From positions 1 through 32,302 of the forward strand of contig JARKQH010000383.1 of assembly GCA_029974925.1 (NCBI GenBank): DNA of 32,302 nt. Reading direction: 5' to 3'. A model generated the notes under the pieces. The model worked only from the letters and a program-made list of their open reading frames with translations. It made no database searches and was not told where the DNA came from. The position numbers were made by a program, and so were the translations under genes. Of this stretch, positions 1 through 8,764 are shown piece by piece; positions within the stretch are counted from its first letter, which is position 1; each line of letters opens with the position of its first letter. The stretch comes from Verrucomicrobiota bacterium (lineage in GTDB: Bacteria; Verrucomicrobiota; Verrucomicrobiia; Limisphaerales; UBA8199).

Positions 1-2
1 CG

Positions 3-89
3 TGGGAGCGGGAGATGGATGAGCGGGTGTATCGCCGCTGCGGCCTGACGCCGGAGGAAATCCAAATCGTGGAAGGCACGGCCAAATGA
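3..89 (+). CDS. DNA methyltransferase / type II restriction-modification enzyme, C-terminal end (partial)
   Basis: Only the last 28 codons are inside the window. The frame starting at base 3 reads through to TGA at 87-89 and contains the segment CGLTPEEIQIVEG. That (L)YGLTPEEIxIVE ending is characteristic of Eco57I/MmeI-like class I N6-adenine DNA methyltransferases, including fused restriction-modification enzymes, where it forms the very C-terminus. The catalytic part lies upstream of the window, so methyltransferase alone cannot be told from methylase-endonuclease fusion. The stop overlaps the ATG of the next gene (ATGA), which suggests translational coupling with the nucleotidyltransferase. 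Confidence 0.72.
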   Translation, partial: WEREMDERVYRRCGLTPEEIQIVEGTAK

Positions 90-604
90 AAGCCACGCTT
101 GAAGTCATCAATCAAATGCAGGCGGACGGGGTCATCGGCCAATACGCCATTGGGGGCGCGGTGGGCGCGACCTTTTACCTTGAACCGGTCGCCACGTTGG
201 ACATTGACGTGTTCGTGTCTCTGCAGAAAGCGCCGGGCAGCGCGCTGGTTTCCCTCGCGCCGATCTACGGTTATTTGACGGCGCGCGGATTCAAGGTGGA
301 GCAGGAATACATCGTCATCGGCGGCTGGCCGGTGCAATTTCTGCCGCCCGGCAACGCATTGATCGAGGAGGCGCTGAACCAGGCCGTGGAGACGGAAGTG
401 GAAGGCGTGCGGACGCGCGTGATGACGGCGGAGCATCTGGCGGCCATCGCGCTGCAAACGGGCCGGGCAAAGGATGCGGCGCGGCTGCTGCAATTCATCG
501 AGAGCGGAACGCTGGATGCGGACAAGCTGGACGGGATTTTGCGGCGGCACGGCCTGGTTGCCAAATGGGAACAATTCGGCGATAAATTCAGGAGCAACGA
601 ATGA
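86..604 (+). CDS. AbiEii/MNT-like nucleotidyltransferase
   Basis: This 172-residue protein has the nucleotidyltransferase-fold signature: a GG pair at residues 23-24 (IGGAVGATFY) followed by the metal-binding D-x-D at 39-41 (TLDIDVFV). Its C-terminal helical part (MTAEHLAAIALQTGRAKD) resembles the end of AbiEii/DUF-type minimal nucleotidyltransferases, where an R-KD motif follows the core. Such proteins serve as toxins or as accessory genes of defence systems, transferring nucleotides to RNA or protein targets. It overlaps the methyltransferase stop by 4 bases (ATGA) and its own stop overlaps the next ATG the same way, so the three genes form a tight cassette. The substrate is unknown. Confidence 0.75.
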   Translation: MKATLEVINQMQADGVIGQYAIGGAVGATFYLEPVATLDIDVFVSLQKAPGSALVSLAPIYGYLTARGFKVEQEYIVIGGWPVQFLPPGNALIEEALNQAVETEVEGVRTRVMTAEHLAAIALQTGRAKDAARLLQFIESGTLDADKLDGILRRHGLVAKWEQFGDKFRSNE

Positions 605-765
605 GTGAGCCAATGCGGAAAATACTGGAAAGCAAGGCGACGACGCGGAAGCGGCTCGCCACGTTGCCCATTTCTGAAAAGGTGAAGCTGCTCGAACAAC
701 TGCGCGACCGCGCCCTCGCCATCGCCAACAGTCCGCTCAAGCGGCGGCAAGTTCATCCTGGTTGA
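601..765 (+). CDS. small basic/helical partner protein of the nucleotidyltransferase
   Basis: A 54-codon frame starts at an ATG that overlaps the upstream stop (ATGA) and ends at TGA 763-765. The product is charged and probably helical, with the segment LPISEKVKLLEQLRDRALAI in its middle. No catalytic motif is visible. The overlapping start and the position right after a nucleotidyltransferase fit a cognate small partner, possibly an antitoxin, but this is inference. The last residues (SPLKRRQVHPG) are read out of frame over a sequence that encodes a methyltransferase-tail remnant in another frame, so the natural C-terminus may have been altered. Confidence 0.5.
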   Translation: MSEPMRKILESKATTRKRLATLPISEKVKLLEQLRDRALAIANSPLKRRQVHPG

Positions 766-823
766 CCGCATCCTCGCGGCGAAGGCGCGGGACGCGGCGG
801 CAGACTACGGCCTGACGCCGGAA
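746..823 (+). pseudogene. decayed second copy of a DNA methyltransferase C-terminus
   Basis: The frame from base 746 reads FILVDRILAAKARDAAAD and then YGLTPE. In Eco57I-like methyltransferases the near-C-terminal order is F-x-x-LVDRILAAK, an acidic helix, then LYGLTPEEIxIVE. Here the connecting helix appears deleted, and the reading changes to repeat sequence immediately after YGLTPE, at about base 824. No start codon or complete domain is associated with it. It looks like a residue of a duplicated or recombined methyltransferase end, adjacent to the genuine end at 3-89. Confidence 0.5.
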
Positions 824-1310
824 GCGTACCCGGGGCGTTGCCCCGGGCTGGTATGTTTCGCCCCGTTGAGGCATGGGTCGGCGTGGCCGGGTTGGCTCCT
901 GCCTGAAGGGCAGGTCCATACCAGCCCAGGGCAGAGCGCAGCGACGCCCTGGGTCTGCCATCCCCCAAACCCCACAAGCCCTGAAGGGGCGTAACAACCT
1001 CGCGCGCCGGCGCCGCCCGGGTCCTTGTGCCGCCCTTTCAGGGCTGGGTGGCTTGTGGACCGTTTACCCGGGGCGTTGCCCCGGGTTGGTATGTTTCGCC
1101 CCGTTGGGGCTTAGGTCGGCGTGGCCGGGTTGACGGAACACGGTTCGTTTGGGCCGCCCCTTCAGGGCTGGGTGGCTTGTGGACTGCGTACCCGGGGCGT
1201 TGCCCCGGGCTGGTATAATTCGCCCCGTTGGGGCTTCAGTCCGGCCGGGGACGTTGCCCCAAGCTGGGGTGTTTCGCCCCGTTGGGGCTTGGGCCGGCGT
1301 GGTGGCCGCG
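824..1310. repeat. cluster of GC-rich palindromic (REP-like) hairpin repeats
   Basis: Three hairpin types alternate. Type A is CCCGGGGC-GTT-GCCCCGGG, with perfect 8-bp stems at 829-847, 1067-1085 and 1191-1209. Type B is GCCCC-GTT-GGGGC at 1098-1110, 1222-1234 and 1276-1288, with a degenerate copy at 860-872. Type C is GCCC(T/C)TTCAGGGC at 1032-1044 and 1156-1168, and inverted at 978-990. A related inverted element, CCCAGGGC...GCCCTGGG, lies at 925-953. The order C-A-B recurs twice with conserved spacers such as GGTGGCTTGTGGAC. No protein in this stretch is credible. No transposase of the REP-associated (TnpA-REP) type is seen nearby. Confidence 0.85.
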
Positions 1311-1363
1311 CTGGTCTCCCCGGCCGGAACGCGCCGGATTCACCGCTTGCGGCCCGGCGGCGA

Positions 1364-2140
1364 TTACGCGGCGCCGGCCAGCTCGGCTTTGGTGATCCAG
1401 TCGTAGCCTTTTTCCTCGAGGTCCAGGGCCAGTTGCTTGTCGCCGGTGCGCACGATCCGGCCGTCGAACAACACGTGGACGAAGTCGGGCACGATGTAGT
1501 TGAGCAGGCGCTGGTAGTGGGTGATGACCAGTTGGGCGTTGTCGGCCCGGCGCAGTTTGTTCACGCCTTGCGACACGACCTTCAGCGCGTCAATGTCCAG
1601 CCCGGAATCGGTTTCGTCCAGGATGGCCAGGGCGGGCTCGAGCACCGCCATTTGGAAGATTTCGTTGCGCTTTTTCTCGCCGCCGGAGAAGCCTTCGTTG
1701 ACCGAGCGGCGGAGGAGGTCCTCGTTCAGCTCGAGGAGTTTCATTTTCTCCTTGACGAGGGTGAGGAACTCCATCGCGTCCAGCTCGGGCAGGCCCTTGT
1801 GCTTGCGAATCTCGTTGAGGGCGGACTTGAGGAAATAGGTGCTGTTGACGCCGGGGATTTCGATGGGGTATTGGAAGGCGAGGAAGACGCCTTCGCGGGC
1901 GCGCTCTTCCGGGTCCAGTTCCAGCAAATCCCTGCCCTGGTAGAGCGCCTGGCCGCCGGTGACCTCGTATCCCTCGCGGCCGGCGAGGACCGCGGCGAGG
2001 GTGCTTTTGCCGCTGCCGTTGGGGCCCATGACGGCATGGGTTTCGCCCGGGCGGATGACGAGGTTGATGCCCTTGAGAATCTGTTTTCCTTCGACCCCGG
2101 CGCTGAGGTCTTTGATTTCGAGTATGGGTTGGTTTGTCAT
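1364..2140 (-). CDS. sufC: Fe-S cluster assembly ATPase SufC
   Basis: SufC is the cytosolic ABC-type ATPase of the SUF system; it binds SufB/SufD and powers scaffold rearrangement during Fe-S assembly. The protein shows Walker A (GPNGSGKST), a Q-loop (FLAFQYP), the ABC signature (FSGGEKKR) and a Walker B in the SufC-specific form ([16 protein letters not shown]). Length (about 258 residues) matches the family. I chose ATG at 2140; an in-frame TTG two codons upstream (2146) is possible, and no strong Shine-Dalgarno decides. It lies 57 bases downstream of sufB. After its stop, palindromic repeats begin instead of the sufD and sufS genes often found there. Confidence 0.95.
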   Translation of the reverse strand: MTNQPILEIKDLSAGVEGKQILKGINLVIRPGETHAVMGPNGSGKSTLAAVLAGREGYEVTGGQALYQGRDLLELDPEERAREGVFLAFQYPIEIPGVNSTYFLKSALNEIRKHKGLPELDAMEFLTLVKEKMKLLELNEDLLRRSVNEGFSGGEKKRNEIFQMAVLEPALAILDETDSGLDIDALKVVSQGVNKLRRADNAQLVITHYQRLLNYIVPDFVHVLFDGRIVRTGDKQLALDLEEKGYDWITKAELAGAA

Positions 2141-2197
2141 AAACAATTCAAGCGGGTTGGCGGGAGGCGCGGGGCGCGGCTGCCCGCCGGAGGGGTT

Positions 2198-3646
2198 TCA
2201 ACCGACGCTGCCCTCGAGGCTGACGCCCAGCAGCTTCTGGGCCTCGACGGCGAACTCCATGGGCAGCTCGCGGAAGACTTCCTTGCAGAAGCCGTTGACG
2301 ATCATGTTGACGGCGTCCTGGGTCGAGAGGCCGCGCTGGTTGCAGTAAAAAATCTGGTCCTCGCCGATCTTCGAGGTGGAAGCCTCGTGCTCGACGCGGG
2401 AGGTGGTGTTTTTGACCTCGATGTATGGGAAGGTGTGGGCCCCGCATTTGTTCCCGAGCAGGAGCGAATCGCATTGCGAGAAGTTCCGGGCATGGGCCGC
2501 GCTTTTTTGGATTTTGACCAGGCCGCGGTAGCTGTTCTGGCCGCGGCCGGCCGAGATGCCCTTGGACACGATGGTGCTGCGGGTGTTCCGGCCGATGTGA
2601 ACCATCTTGGTGCCGGTGTCGGCCTGCTGGAAGTTGTTGACGACGGCGACCGAGTAAAACTCGCCGACGGAGTGGTCGCCCAGCAGGATGCAGCTCGGGT
2701 ATTTCCAGGTGATGGCCGAGCCGGTCTCGACCTGCGTCCAGGAGATTTTCGAGTGTTTCCCTTTGCAGAGGCCGCGCTTGGTCACGAAGTTGTAAATCCC
2801 GCCCTTGCCCTCGGCGTCGCCGGGGTACCAATTCTGCACGGTCGAGTACTTGATCTGGGCGTGGTCCAGCGCGATCAGCTCGACCACCGCGGCGTGAAGC
2901 TGGTGCTCGTCGCGCATCGGCGCGGTGCAGCCCTCGAGGTAGCTGACCGAGGCCCCCTCCTCCGCCACGATCAAGGTGCGCTCGAACTGGCCGGTGTTGG
3001 CGGCATTGATGCGGAAATAGGTGGACAGTTCCATCGGACAACGCACGCCTTTGGGGATGAAACAGAACGAGCCGTCGCTGAACACCGCCGAATTGAGCGC
3101 GGCAAAAAAGTTGTCCGTGTACGGGACCACGGTCCCGAGGTACTTCTTCACCAGCTCGGGGTGGTTCTGCACCGCCTCGCTGAAGGAGCAGAAGATGATG
3201 CCCTTCTCGGCGAGTTTTTCCTTGAAGGTCGTGCCCACCGAGACGCTGTCAAACACGGCATCCACCGCCACGCCCGCCAGGCGCTCCCGTTCCTTCAAGG
3301 GAATGCCGAGCTTCTCGTAGGTTTCGAGCAGCTTGGGGTCCACCTCGTCCAGGCTCTTGGGGCCGTCCCCTTTCTTTTTGGGCGCGGCATAGTAGCAGGA
3401 GGCCTGGTAATCAATCGGGGGATACTTCAGGTGCGGCCAGGCGGGCTCCTTCATGGTGAGCCAGTGCCGGTAGGCCTTCAGCCGCCATTCCAGCATGAAC
3501 GCGGGCTCGTTCTTCTTGGCCGAAATGAGGCGAATGATGTCCTCGTTCAGGCCCGGCGGAGCGGCATCGGTCTCCACGTCCGTGTAGAAGCCGTATTTGT
3601 ACTCCTGCTTGACCAGGCCTTCAATGGTCTCCGTCGCTGTGCTCAT
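2198..3646 (-). CDS. sufB: Fe-S cluster assembly scaffold SufB
   Basis: SufB is the scaffold component of the SufBCD complex on which Fe-S clusters are built in the cytosol. The 482-residue product has the usual SufB length. It shows family blocks such as [12 protein letters not shown] near the N-terminus, the [20 protein letters not shown] region in the middle, and the [15 protein letters not shown] stretch followed by [15 protein letters not shown] near the end. The start overlaps the 3' end of the upstream regulator gene by 26 bases in another frame, so the two are probably cotranscribed and translationally coupled. sufC follows after 57 bases. Confidence 0.96.
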   Translation of the reverse strand: MSTATETIEGLVKQEYKYGFYTDVETDAAPPGLNEDIIRLISAKKNEPAFMLEWRLKAYRHWLTMKEPAWPHLKYPPIDYQASCYYAAPKKKGDGPKSLDEVDPKLLETYEKLGIPLKERERLAGVAVDAVFDSVSVGTTFKEKLAEKGIIFCSFSEAVQNHPELVKKYLGTVVPYTDNFFAALNSAVFSDGSFCFIPKGVRCPMELSTYFRINAANTGQFERTLIVAEEGASVSYLEGCTAPMRDEHQLHAAVVELIALDHAQIKYSTVQNWYPGDAEGKGGIYNFVTKRGLCKGKHSKISWTQVETGSAITWKYPSCILLGDHSVGEFYSVAVVNNFQQADTGTKMVHIGRNTRSTIVSKGISAGRGQNSYRGLVKIQKSAAHARNFSQCDSLLLGNKCGAHTFPYIEVKNTTSRVEHEASTSKIGEDQIFYCNQRGLSTQDAVNMIVNGFCKEVFRELPMEFAVEAQKLLGVSLEGSVG

Positions 3647-4145
3647 CCGTTGGTGTCGCTGCTTTTGCTCGGTACTGCTCGTTGCTTGCTGGGGTCGCTC
3701 CGCGCCGTCTGGCCCGCGCTGCTTTGTCGCAGGCCGGGCAGCGGCCGTGAACCGTCACGTCCATCCGTTCCGCCTTGAAGCCGGCGGGCAGGGCCCACCC
3801 GCTCTCCGGCGGCAGTTCGATATCAAATACGCTCTGGCATTGATCACAATAAAAATGGCTGTGTTCCGCCATGTTCGGGCAGAACCGCGCCGCGCCGCGC
3901 TCGAGGGTGACCTGCCGCGCCAGCCCGCTCTTCACCAGGGCGTCCAGGCAGTTGTACACCGTTGCCATCGAAATGTCGGGCATCGTCCGCTTCGCCCGAA
4001 TAAACACTTCCTCCGCCGTCGGGTGGTCGCGTTTCTGCAAAAGCACAGCATAGACGTGCTCCCGCTGCGGGGTAAAACGAAAACCGCTCGTCGCCAGGCG
4101 TTCGTTCAGCCGCGCAGTCATCGGTTTTTTGGCTGCCGTGCTCAT
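3621..4145 (-). CDS. Fur-family transcriptional repressor, PerR-like
   Basis: The 174-residue protein has a Fur-family winged helix ([14 protein letters not shown] to [16 protein letters not shown]), then a dimerisation domain with the HSHFYC metal motif and two CxxC zinc pairs (CDQC, CPAC). Asp in the VFDIE position favours PerR over Fur. However, the residue aligned with the PerR iron-ligand Asp after RF is Cys (RFCPN), so its metal chemistry may differ. It heads the sufB-sufC operon and overlaps sufB, which points to iron- or peroxide-dependent control of Fe-S assembly and of itself. The tail after CPAC is long, basic and probably disordered. Confidence 0.88.
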   Translation of the reverse strand: MSTAAKKPMTARLNERLATSGFRFTPQREHVYAVLLQKRDHPTAEEVFIRAKRTMPDISMATVYNCLDALVKSGLARQVTLERGAARFCPNMAEHSHFYCDQCQSVFDIELPPESGWALPAGFKAERMDVTVHGRCPACDKAARARRRGATPASNEQYRAKAATPTDEHSDGDH

Positions 4146-4191
4146 GACATGACCCGGGGCAACTTAATCCACCTTGGCCTCCTGTCAATAG

Positions 4192-4206
4192 TTGGAATTA
4201 TTCTAA
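4192..4206 (-). promoter_or_regulatory. PerR/Fur-type operator upstream of the regulator-sufBC operon
   Basis: The 15 bases form a 7-1-7 inverted repeat (TTGGAAT-T-ATTCTAA on the + strand) with one mismatched pair. This closely resembles the PerR box TTATAATNATTATAA. It lies 47 bases upstream of the regulator's start codon, just upstream of a TTGACA-like -35 on the minus strand (4182-4187). The geometry fits autoregulation by the adjacent Fur/PerR protein. Confidence 0.6.
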
Positions 4207-4279
4207 AAATAACCTGAACGCGTCCGGCGGCGCGATGGCCGGCGCGCCGGCCGCCCCGGTCCGGTTGGGGAGCCCAGCC

Positions 4280-4540
4280 CAACAGTAGGAAGGTGGGGAG
4301 GTAAGAAGGTAGGAAAGTAGGAAGGTAGGAAAGTAGGAAGGTGGGAAGGTAGGAAGGTCGCGTGGTTCCATCGTCCGATGGTCCGATGGTCCGATGGTCC
4401 TATAGTCCTATGGTCCCCTCCGTTGGTCTATGGTCCATGGTCCATGGTCTATGGTCTTTTCATCGTCCTATAGTCCGATGGTCCTGTTGTCCTACGTTCC
4501 CCTGCCCTGCCCTTCGAGGTTCGAGGTGTTCGAGGTTGAC
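4280..4540. repeat. three adjacent tracts of short tandem repeats
   Basis: The gene-free stretch 4207-4575 holds three consecutive degenerate tandem tracts. The first (about 4287-4358) repeats GGAAGGTA/GGAAAGTA units. The second (about 4366-4495) repeats 7-9-base units of the type ATGGTCCG, ATGGTCCT and ATGGTCC. The third (about 4513-4539) repeats TTCGAGGT. Translations are meaningless and differ from coding neighbours in composition. Such tracts vary in copy number by slippage. Their position between divergently transcribed regulator-suf and purH places them in both upstream regions. Confidence 0.85.
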
Positions 4541-4575
4541 TGTTTGTGCGGGTTTGATGGACTCTACGGCCCGTT

Positions 4576-6168
4576 ATGGAGCGAATTCAACGCGCATTGC
4601 TGTCGGTTTCGGACAAAACGGGGCTGGTGCCGCTGGCCCAGGCGCTGGCCGCGGCCGGGGTCGAGCTGCTCTCGACGGGCGGCACGGCCAAAGCGCTCCG
4701 CGAGGCCGGGTTGCAGGTGACCGACCTGAGCGCCTACACCGGCTTTCCGGAAATGCTGGATGGGCGGGTCAAGACGCTGCATCCGATGGTGCATGGCGGC
4801 CTGCTCTACATTCGGGGCAACGCGGCTCACGAGGCCGCGGTCCGGCAGCACGGCATCCGCGCCATTGACCTGGTGGTGGTGAACCTTTACCCCTTCGAGC
4901 AGACGGTGGCGCGGCCGAACGTGACGCTCCACGACGCCATCGAAAACATTGACATCGGCGGTCCTTCGATGCTGCGCAGCGCCGCCAAGAATCACGAGAG
5001 CGTCACCGTGGTGGTGGACCCGGCTGATTACGGGGTGGTCGCCGAGCAGATTCGAGCTCAGGGCAACACCACGCTGGAACTGCGCCGGCGCCTGGCCGCC
5101 AAAGTTTTCGCCCGGACGGCCGCCTACGACGGCGCCATTGCGGGTTATCTTGCGAAGGCCTTCGGCGCGGAAGCGGGCGCGGGCGGGGGCGGGGCGGCAG
5201 TGGCGGCTGGCCCGGCCGAAGCGCTTCCGTCCGCGCTGCAAGTCCAGGCGCCGCTGGCGCAAAAGTTACGTTACGGCGAAAACCCGCACCAGCAAGCCGC
5301 GCTCTACGGGCGGTTCGCGGATTATTTTCAGCAGTTGCACGGAAAGGAGCTGTCCTACAACAACATTCTGGACCTGACCGCCGCCGCCAGTCTTGCGGCC
5401 GAGTTTGAAGGGGAAGCGCCGACGCTGGCGATTCTGAAGCACACCAATCCCTGCGGGGTGGGCCAGGGCGCCAGCCTTCGGGAAGCGTGGGACAAGGCGT
5501 TTGCCACCGACCGGCAGGCGCCTTTCGGGGGCATCATCGCTGTCAACCGTCCCCTGGACCTCGCCTGTGCCGAGGCCATCGCCGAGATTTTCAGCGAGGT
5601 CATTGTGGCGCCGGATTTTCAGCCGGACGCCCTCGCGCTGTTGCAGAAGAAGAAGAACCTCCGGCTGCTGAAGGTTTTGAGGTCGCCGCTGACGGCGCAG
5701 CCGTGGGATTTGCGGAGCGTGGGGGCCGACTCGTGGCTGCTGCAGCAGCGCGATCTGAAGGTCACCGGCGCCGCGGACCTGAAGGTGGTGACGCGCCGGC
5801 AGCCGACGCCGCAGGAACAGCGGGCGATGCTTTTTGGCTGGCGGATTGTCAAACACGTCAAGTCCAACGCCATCGTCTATGTGGCCGCCGACCGCACGCT
5901 CGGCATTGGGGCGGGCCAGATGAGCCGGGTGGACGCCAGCCGCATCGCCGTCTGGAAGGCCAACGAAGCCGGGCTGTCGCTCGAGGGCAGCGTGGTGTGC
6001 AGCGACGCCTTCTTTCCGTTCGCGGACGGCCTGATTGCGGCCGCCGAGGCCGGCGCCACCGCGGCCATCCAGCCCGGTGGGTCGGTCCGCGATGCCGAGG
6101 TGATCGCGGCCGCCGACGAACGCGGCGTGGCCATGGCGTTCACCGGTGTCCGGCATTTCCGCCATTGA
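4576..6168 (+). CDS. purH: bifunctional AICAR formyltransferase / IMP cyclohydrolase
   Basis: PurH catalyses the last two steps of de novo IMP synthesis in the cytosol: formylation of AICAR with 10-formyl-THF, then ring closure. The 530-residue length is typical. The N-terminal IMP cyclohydrolase (MGS-like) domain shows [20 protein letters not shown] and [15 protein letters not shown]. The C-terminal transformylase domain carries the catalytic Lys-His in [12 protein letters not shown] and ends with the conserved QPGGSVRD and [11 protein letters not shown]. An Ala/Gly-rich linker (about residues 192-215) separates the domains. It is monocistronic, and its 3' side has a strong hairpin before a convergent gene. 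Confidence 0.97.
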   Translation: MERIQRALLSVSDKTGLVPLAQALAAAGVELLSTGGTAKALREAGLQVTDLSAYTGFPEMLDGRVKTLHPMVHGGLLYIRGNAAHEAAVRQHGIRAIDLVVVNLYPFEQTVARPNVTLHDAIENIDIGGPSMLRSAAKNHESVTVVVDPADYGVVAEQIRAQGNTTLELRRRLAAKVFARTAAYDGAIAGYLAKAFGAEAGAGGGGAAVAAGPAEALPSALQVQAPLAQKLRYGENPHQQAALYGRFADYFQQLHGKELSYNNILDLTAAASLAAEFEGEAPTLAILKHTNPCGVGQGASLREAWDKAFATDRQAPFGGIIAVNRPLDLACAEAIAEIFSEVIVAPDFQPDALALLQKKKNLRLLKVLRSPLTAQPWDLRSVGADSWLLQQRDLKVTGAADLKVVTRRQPTPQEQRAMLFGWRIVKHVKSNAIVYVAADRTLGIGAGQMSRVDASRIAVWKANEAGLSLEGSVVCSDAFFPFADGLIAAAEAGATAAIQPGGSVRDAEVIAAADERGVAMAFTGVRHFRH

Positions 6169-6212
6169 CGCCACCGGACAGCCCGCCCGGCCCCTGCGAG
6201 CTCGAGTGAAAA

Positions 6213-6240
6213 GCGGAGGCGCCCTTGCGAGCGCCTCCGC
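6213..6240. terminator. hairpin between convergent purH and the secreted-protein gene
   Basis: GCGGAGGCGC (6213-6222) and GCGCCTCCGC (6231-6240) form a perfect 10-bp stem with an 8-base loop between two convergent stop codons. No T-run follows on either side, so it is a candidate bidirectional terminator or transcript-end stabiliser rather than a canonical one. Confidence 0.5.
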
Positions 6241-6288
6241 CTCTGCCTCCGCCCCGCCGGAGTGATTTCGGGGCGTGGGTTGAACGGG

Positions 6289-8355
6289 CTAGAACTTCAA
6301 GACGACGTTGGAGCCGCTCAACTCGACGCTCTGGATGGTGAACGGCAGCGTTGAGCCAATCCGGTAGAAGCGCGCGCTGCCCGAGGCCGGCACGGTTATC
6401 GTGCGGGTCGCCGCATCCACCACCGCGCCCGCCTCCGGGGTGTAGGTTCCGTCCACGGTCGCCGCCGAATAGAGCGTGACGGGCACCTGGACGAACAGGA
6501 GGTAGTTGAGCATCGTTTTGCGGGCATCCTGTCCGGGCGTTCCCGCCATCACCAGCCGCAGCGTGTTGGTGCCGTCCAGGTACAGCAGGGCCGGCGCGCC
6601 CGCCGCATCCAGCAGCGGGGTGTAGTGGTAATTGACGAAGCGCTGGTTGTTGGGAATGACGAACGTGCCCAGTTGGACCGTGGTCTGGTCCGGCTGCGTC
6701 GGGTCGCTGGTCACGCGGTGCAGTTCATTGGTCGTTGCGCCAAACGAGGAATACCTCAGATAGACCAAATACAGGCCGGGGTTGAACTTCCGCGTATAAT
6801 TCAGCCATTCGGTCGGCTCGGTCCGGCAAACCACATACTCCAGCAGGTTCGAGGCCGCAAAACGGCTGCGGATGTTGTCCGAGCCCGGATCAAACTCGGT
6901 GGGATGGTTGGCGTCTTCGATGCCGAGCAACCCGCCGCTGAGGGTGCGAACCGCATCGGAGGTGCGGTATTTCGAGAAATTCCAATCCGGCCCGCTATTG
7001 CGGTTGGAATAATCAATGCCGGGCGTGCCCAGGGCCTCATAATACCCCACGCCGTATCCGTTCACCGGCCAGCCGTTGGTGTCCAGCCCCGACACGGGGA
7101 TGGGGTCCAGTTGATACTGGCCGGAGTAGTAATTGTAATCCTCCGCCTCGATGGTTTTGACGCTGGAGGTGAGGAGGAAGGCATCCGAGAAGGTGTCAAA
7201 CCAGAAGGTGTTGGTGTTGGACTTGGCGCCCGCGACATCGGTCACGACAATCTGAGCGGCATAGACGGTGTTGCTCTTGAGGACCGAGGCCGGGAGACTG
7301 CCGCTGATATTGGTGCCGTTGGACGAAAGCACCAACTGGGAGGAGACATCCACGCCGTTCAGCCACATTTTGGTGGCGGCGGCATTGATTTCGTTCGCGC
7401 TGAAGGTGTTGGCCGTGAAAGTGACCGGCACGGACGGGTTCACAAAGTTGCTGTAGCGGGCCGCCGGCACGCGCGTCACCACCGAGGGGGTGCCGGGAAC
7501 CGGGTGCGCCAAAGCCGGCGCCGGCGCCGGATTCGGGTCGTTGGTGCCCACGTAATAATTGTCGAAGGTAATGTCCGCGGTCCCGGAAGTACCCTGGCGG
7601 CTGAAAACGAGGAAGCCGCAGGCGCCGGTGCTGTGGTACATGAGCGGGTCGTCCCCTTCGATGGTCACCAGGGGGGTGGTCAGGTCCTGATGATCATAGG
7701 CCTGGGCAATGTAGTGGTAACCGTGTCCCTTGAACACCATCCGGTAGGAGCGCCCCGGCTCGAACGTGATTTCCGCCACGGCAATGGTTAGCGTGTCAAA
7801 TCCAGCGCCAACGATGTTAATCTGGAACTGGCCCTGGCGCCGGTCCGTCGGGTTTTCCCCGTACTGGGACGTATCATAATTGCAGATGACGCCCTGCGCC
7901 GTGGCCGGGTTTTGGTTCGGCACCACAATTCCGCCCGAGGCCGCGTCGGTCATGCGCGCGAACATGACCGCGGCTTGATTCTTGGTCGTACCGCCCCAGT
8001 TGACGATGTCCATCGCCATGTAAAAGTCGGTATATTCGTTGGTGCGGTACCACATGCCGACCGCCGGAGCGGTGTTCGGCACCGGGTTGGCTTGAATCCG
8101 GACGGCCTTGCCCGAGCCGGCCGCGGGGAAGGTGGTGGTGACCAGCGCGGGATTGAGCGAGGACAGAATCCACCCTGCTGCGGCAAACTGGGAGGTGTTC
8201 GAGTAGGAATCAAAGTCGTCCGATTGGGCGAACGACTGTGCGGAACCGATTGCCAGCCAACCGGTTGCGGCCAAGGCGGCCCACCGGCCAAACCGGAGGA
8301 AACGCCAATTTCGGCTGAGTTGAGGGATCGAGGGATTGTGTTCTGGGGTTTTCAT
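6289..8355 (-). CDS. secreted beta-rich protein with putative carbohydrate-binding domains
   Basis: The product has about 688 residues. I chose ATG at 8355 because it places a basic stretch ([15 protein letters not shown]) and a hydrophobic core ending AQSFAQ at the N-terminus, a plausible signal peptide. After DDFDSYSN comes a LamG/concanavalin-like beta domain ([10 protein letters not shown] near its end), then an Ig-like segment ([15 protein letters not shown]). A CBM6-like block follows, starting [13 protein letters not shown], and the protein ends in [12 protein letters not shown]. No catalytic domain is recognised. Proteins of this architecture are common in Verrucomicrobia and may bind polysaccharide outside the cell; that role is inference. 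Confidence 0.72.
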   Translation of the reverse strand: MKTPEHNPSIPQLSRNWRFLRFGRWAALAATGWLAIGSAQSFAQSDDFDSYSNTSQFAAAGWILSSLNPALVTTTFPAAGSGKAVRIQANPVPNTAPAVGMWYRTNEYTDFYMAMDIVNWGGTTKNQAAVMFARMTDAASGGIVVPNQNPATAQGVICNYDTSQYGENPTDRRQGQFQINIVGAGFDTLTIAVAEITFEPGRSYRMVFKGHGYHYIAQAYDHQDLTTPLVTIEGDDPLMYHSTGACGFLVFSRQGTSGTADITFDNYYVGTNDPNPAPAPALAHPVPGTPSVVTRVPAARYSNFVNPSVPVTFTANTFSANEINAAATKMWLNGVDVSSQLVLSSNGTNISGSLPASVLKSNTVYAAQIVVTDVAGAKSNTNTFWFDTFSDAFLLTSSVKTIEAEDYNYYSGQYQLDPIPVSGLDTNGWPVNGYGVGYYEALGTPGIDYSNRNSGPDWNFSKYRTSDAVRTLSGGLLGIEDANHPTEFDPGSDNIRSRFAASNLLEYVVCRTEPTEWLNYTRKFNPGLYLVYLRYSSFGATTNELHRVTSDPTQPDQTTVQLGTFVIPNNQRFVNYHYTPLLDAAGAPALLYLDGTNTLRLVMAGTPGQDARKTMLNYLLFVQVPVTLYSAATVDGTYTPEAGAVVDAATRTITVPASGSARFYRIGSTLPFTIQSVELSGSNVVLKF

Positions 8356-8618
8356 ATATGAACCGTACATGGTTAGGTCGCATAAATGCCCACAGCCTGG
8401 GTCAAACGTTACCACGCCGGGGTCAGCCTTAATTTAATCAATTACTTTAACTGGTCAAGAATACTTTTGTTCTCCCTAAAAGCCTTGCTTTTGCCCTCGC
8501 GGCCCGGGAAAGTTGCCGGGGCGGAGACGTGGCCGACTCCGGCGGCAGCACGAATGGCACCGGGGGCAGGCAGGAACCAACCAGAGCCCTGAAGCAGTCC
8601 GTCAGGGCCGGAGCACGG

Positions 8619-8706
8619 GCCGGTGTGGCGAAATGGCAGACGCACAGGACTTAAAATCCTGGGGCCGTAAAAAGCCGTGTGGGTTCGAGTCCCACCACCG
8701 GCACCA
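8619..8706 (+). tRNA. tRNA-Leu (anticodon TAA)
   Basis: The acceptor stem GCCGGTG (8619-8625) pairs with CACCGGC (8696-8702), followed by discriminator A and an encoded CCA (8704-8706). The anticodon arm is CAGGA-CTTAAAA-TCCTG with anticodon TAA. The long variable arm and GGTTCGAGTCC T-arm are those of a class II leucine tRNA. Confidence 0.95.
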
Positions 8707-8764
8707 GCATGGTGCTGGCTTCGAACCGGCGAGGGCGCCCGCCACAAGCGTCCTTTGGTTTGAT

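Noticed and set aside
824-1310. Possible CRISPR array
   Set aside because: The repeats are palindromic, of three kinds, irregularly spaced and partly inverted, with no unique spacers and no cas genes.
1121-3778. 885-codon open frame on the + strand
   Set aside because: It is antisense to sufC and sufB and begins in the palindromic repeats; its length is an artefact of GC-rich codon bias opposite real genes.
4362-4868. 168-codon + frame before purH
   Set aside because: It is translation of tandem repeats and then a wrong frame of purH.
8704-8718. CCAGCA-TGG-TGCTGG hairpin after tRNA-Leu as a terminator
   Set aside because: It overlaps the CCA end of the tRNA and lacks a T-tract; the stem is too short to support a call.
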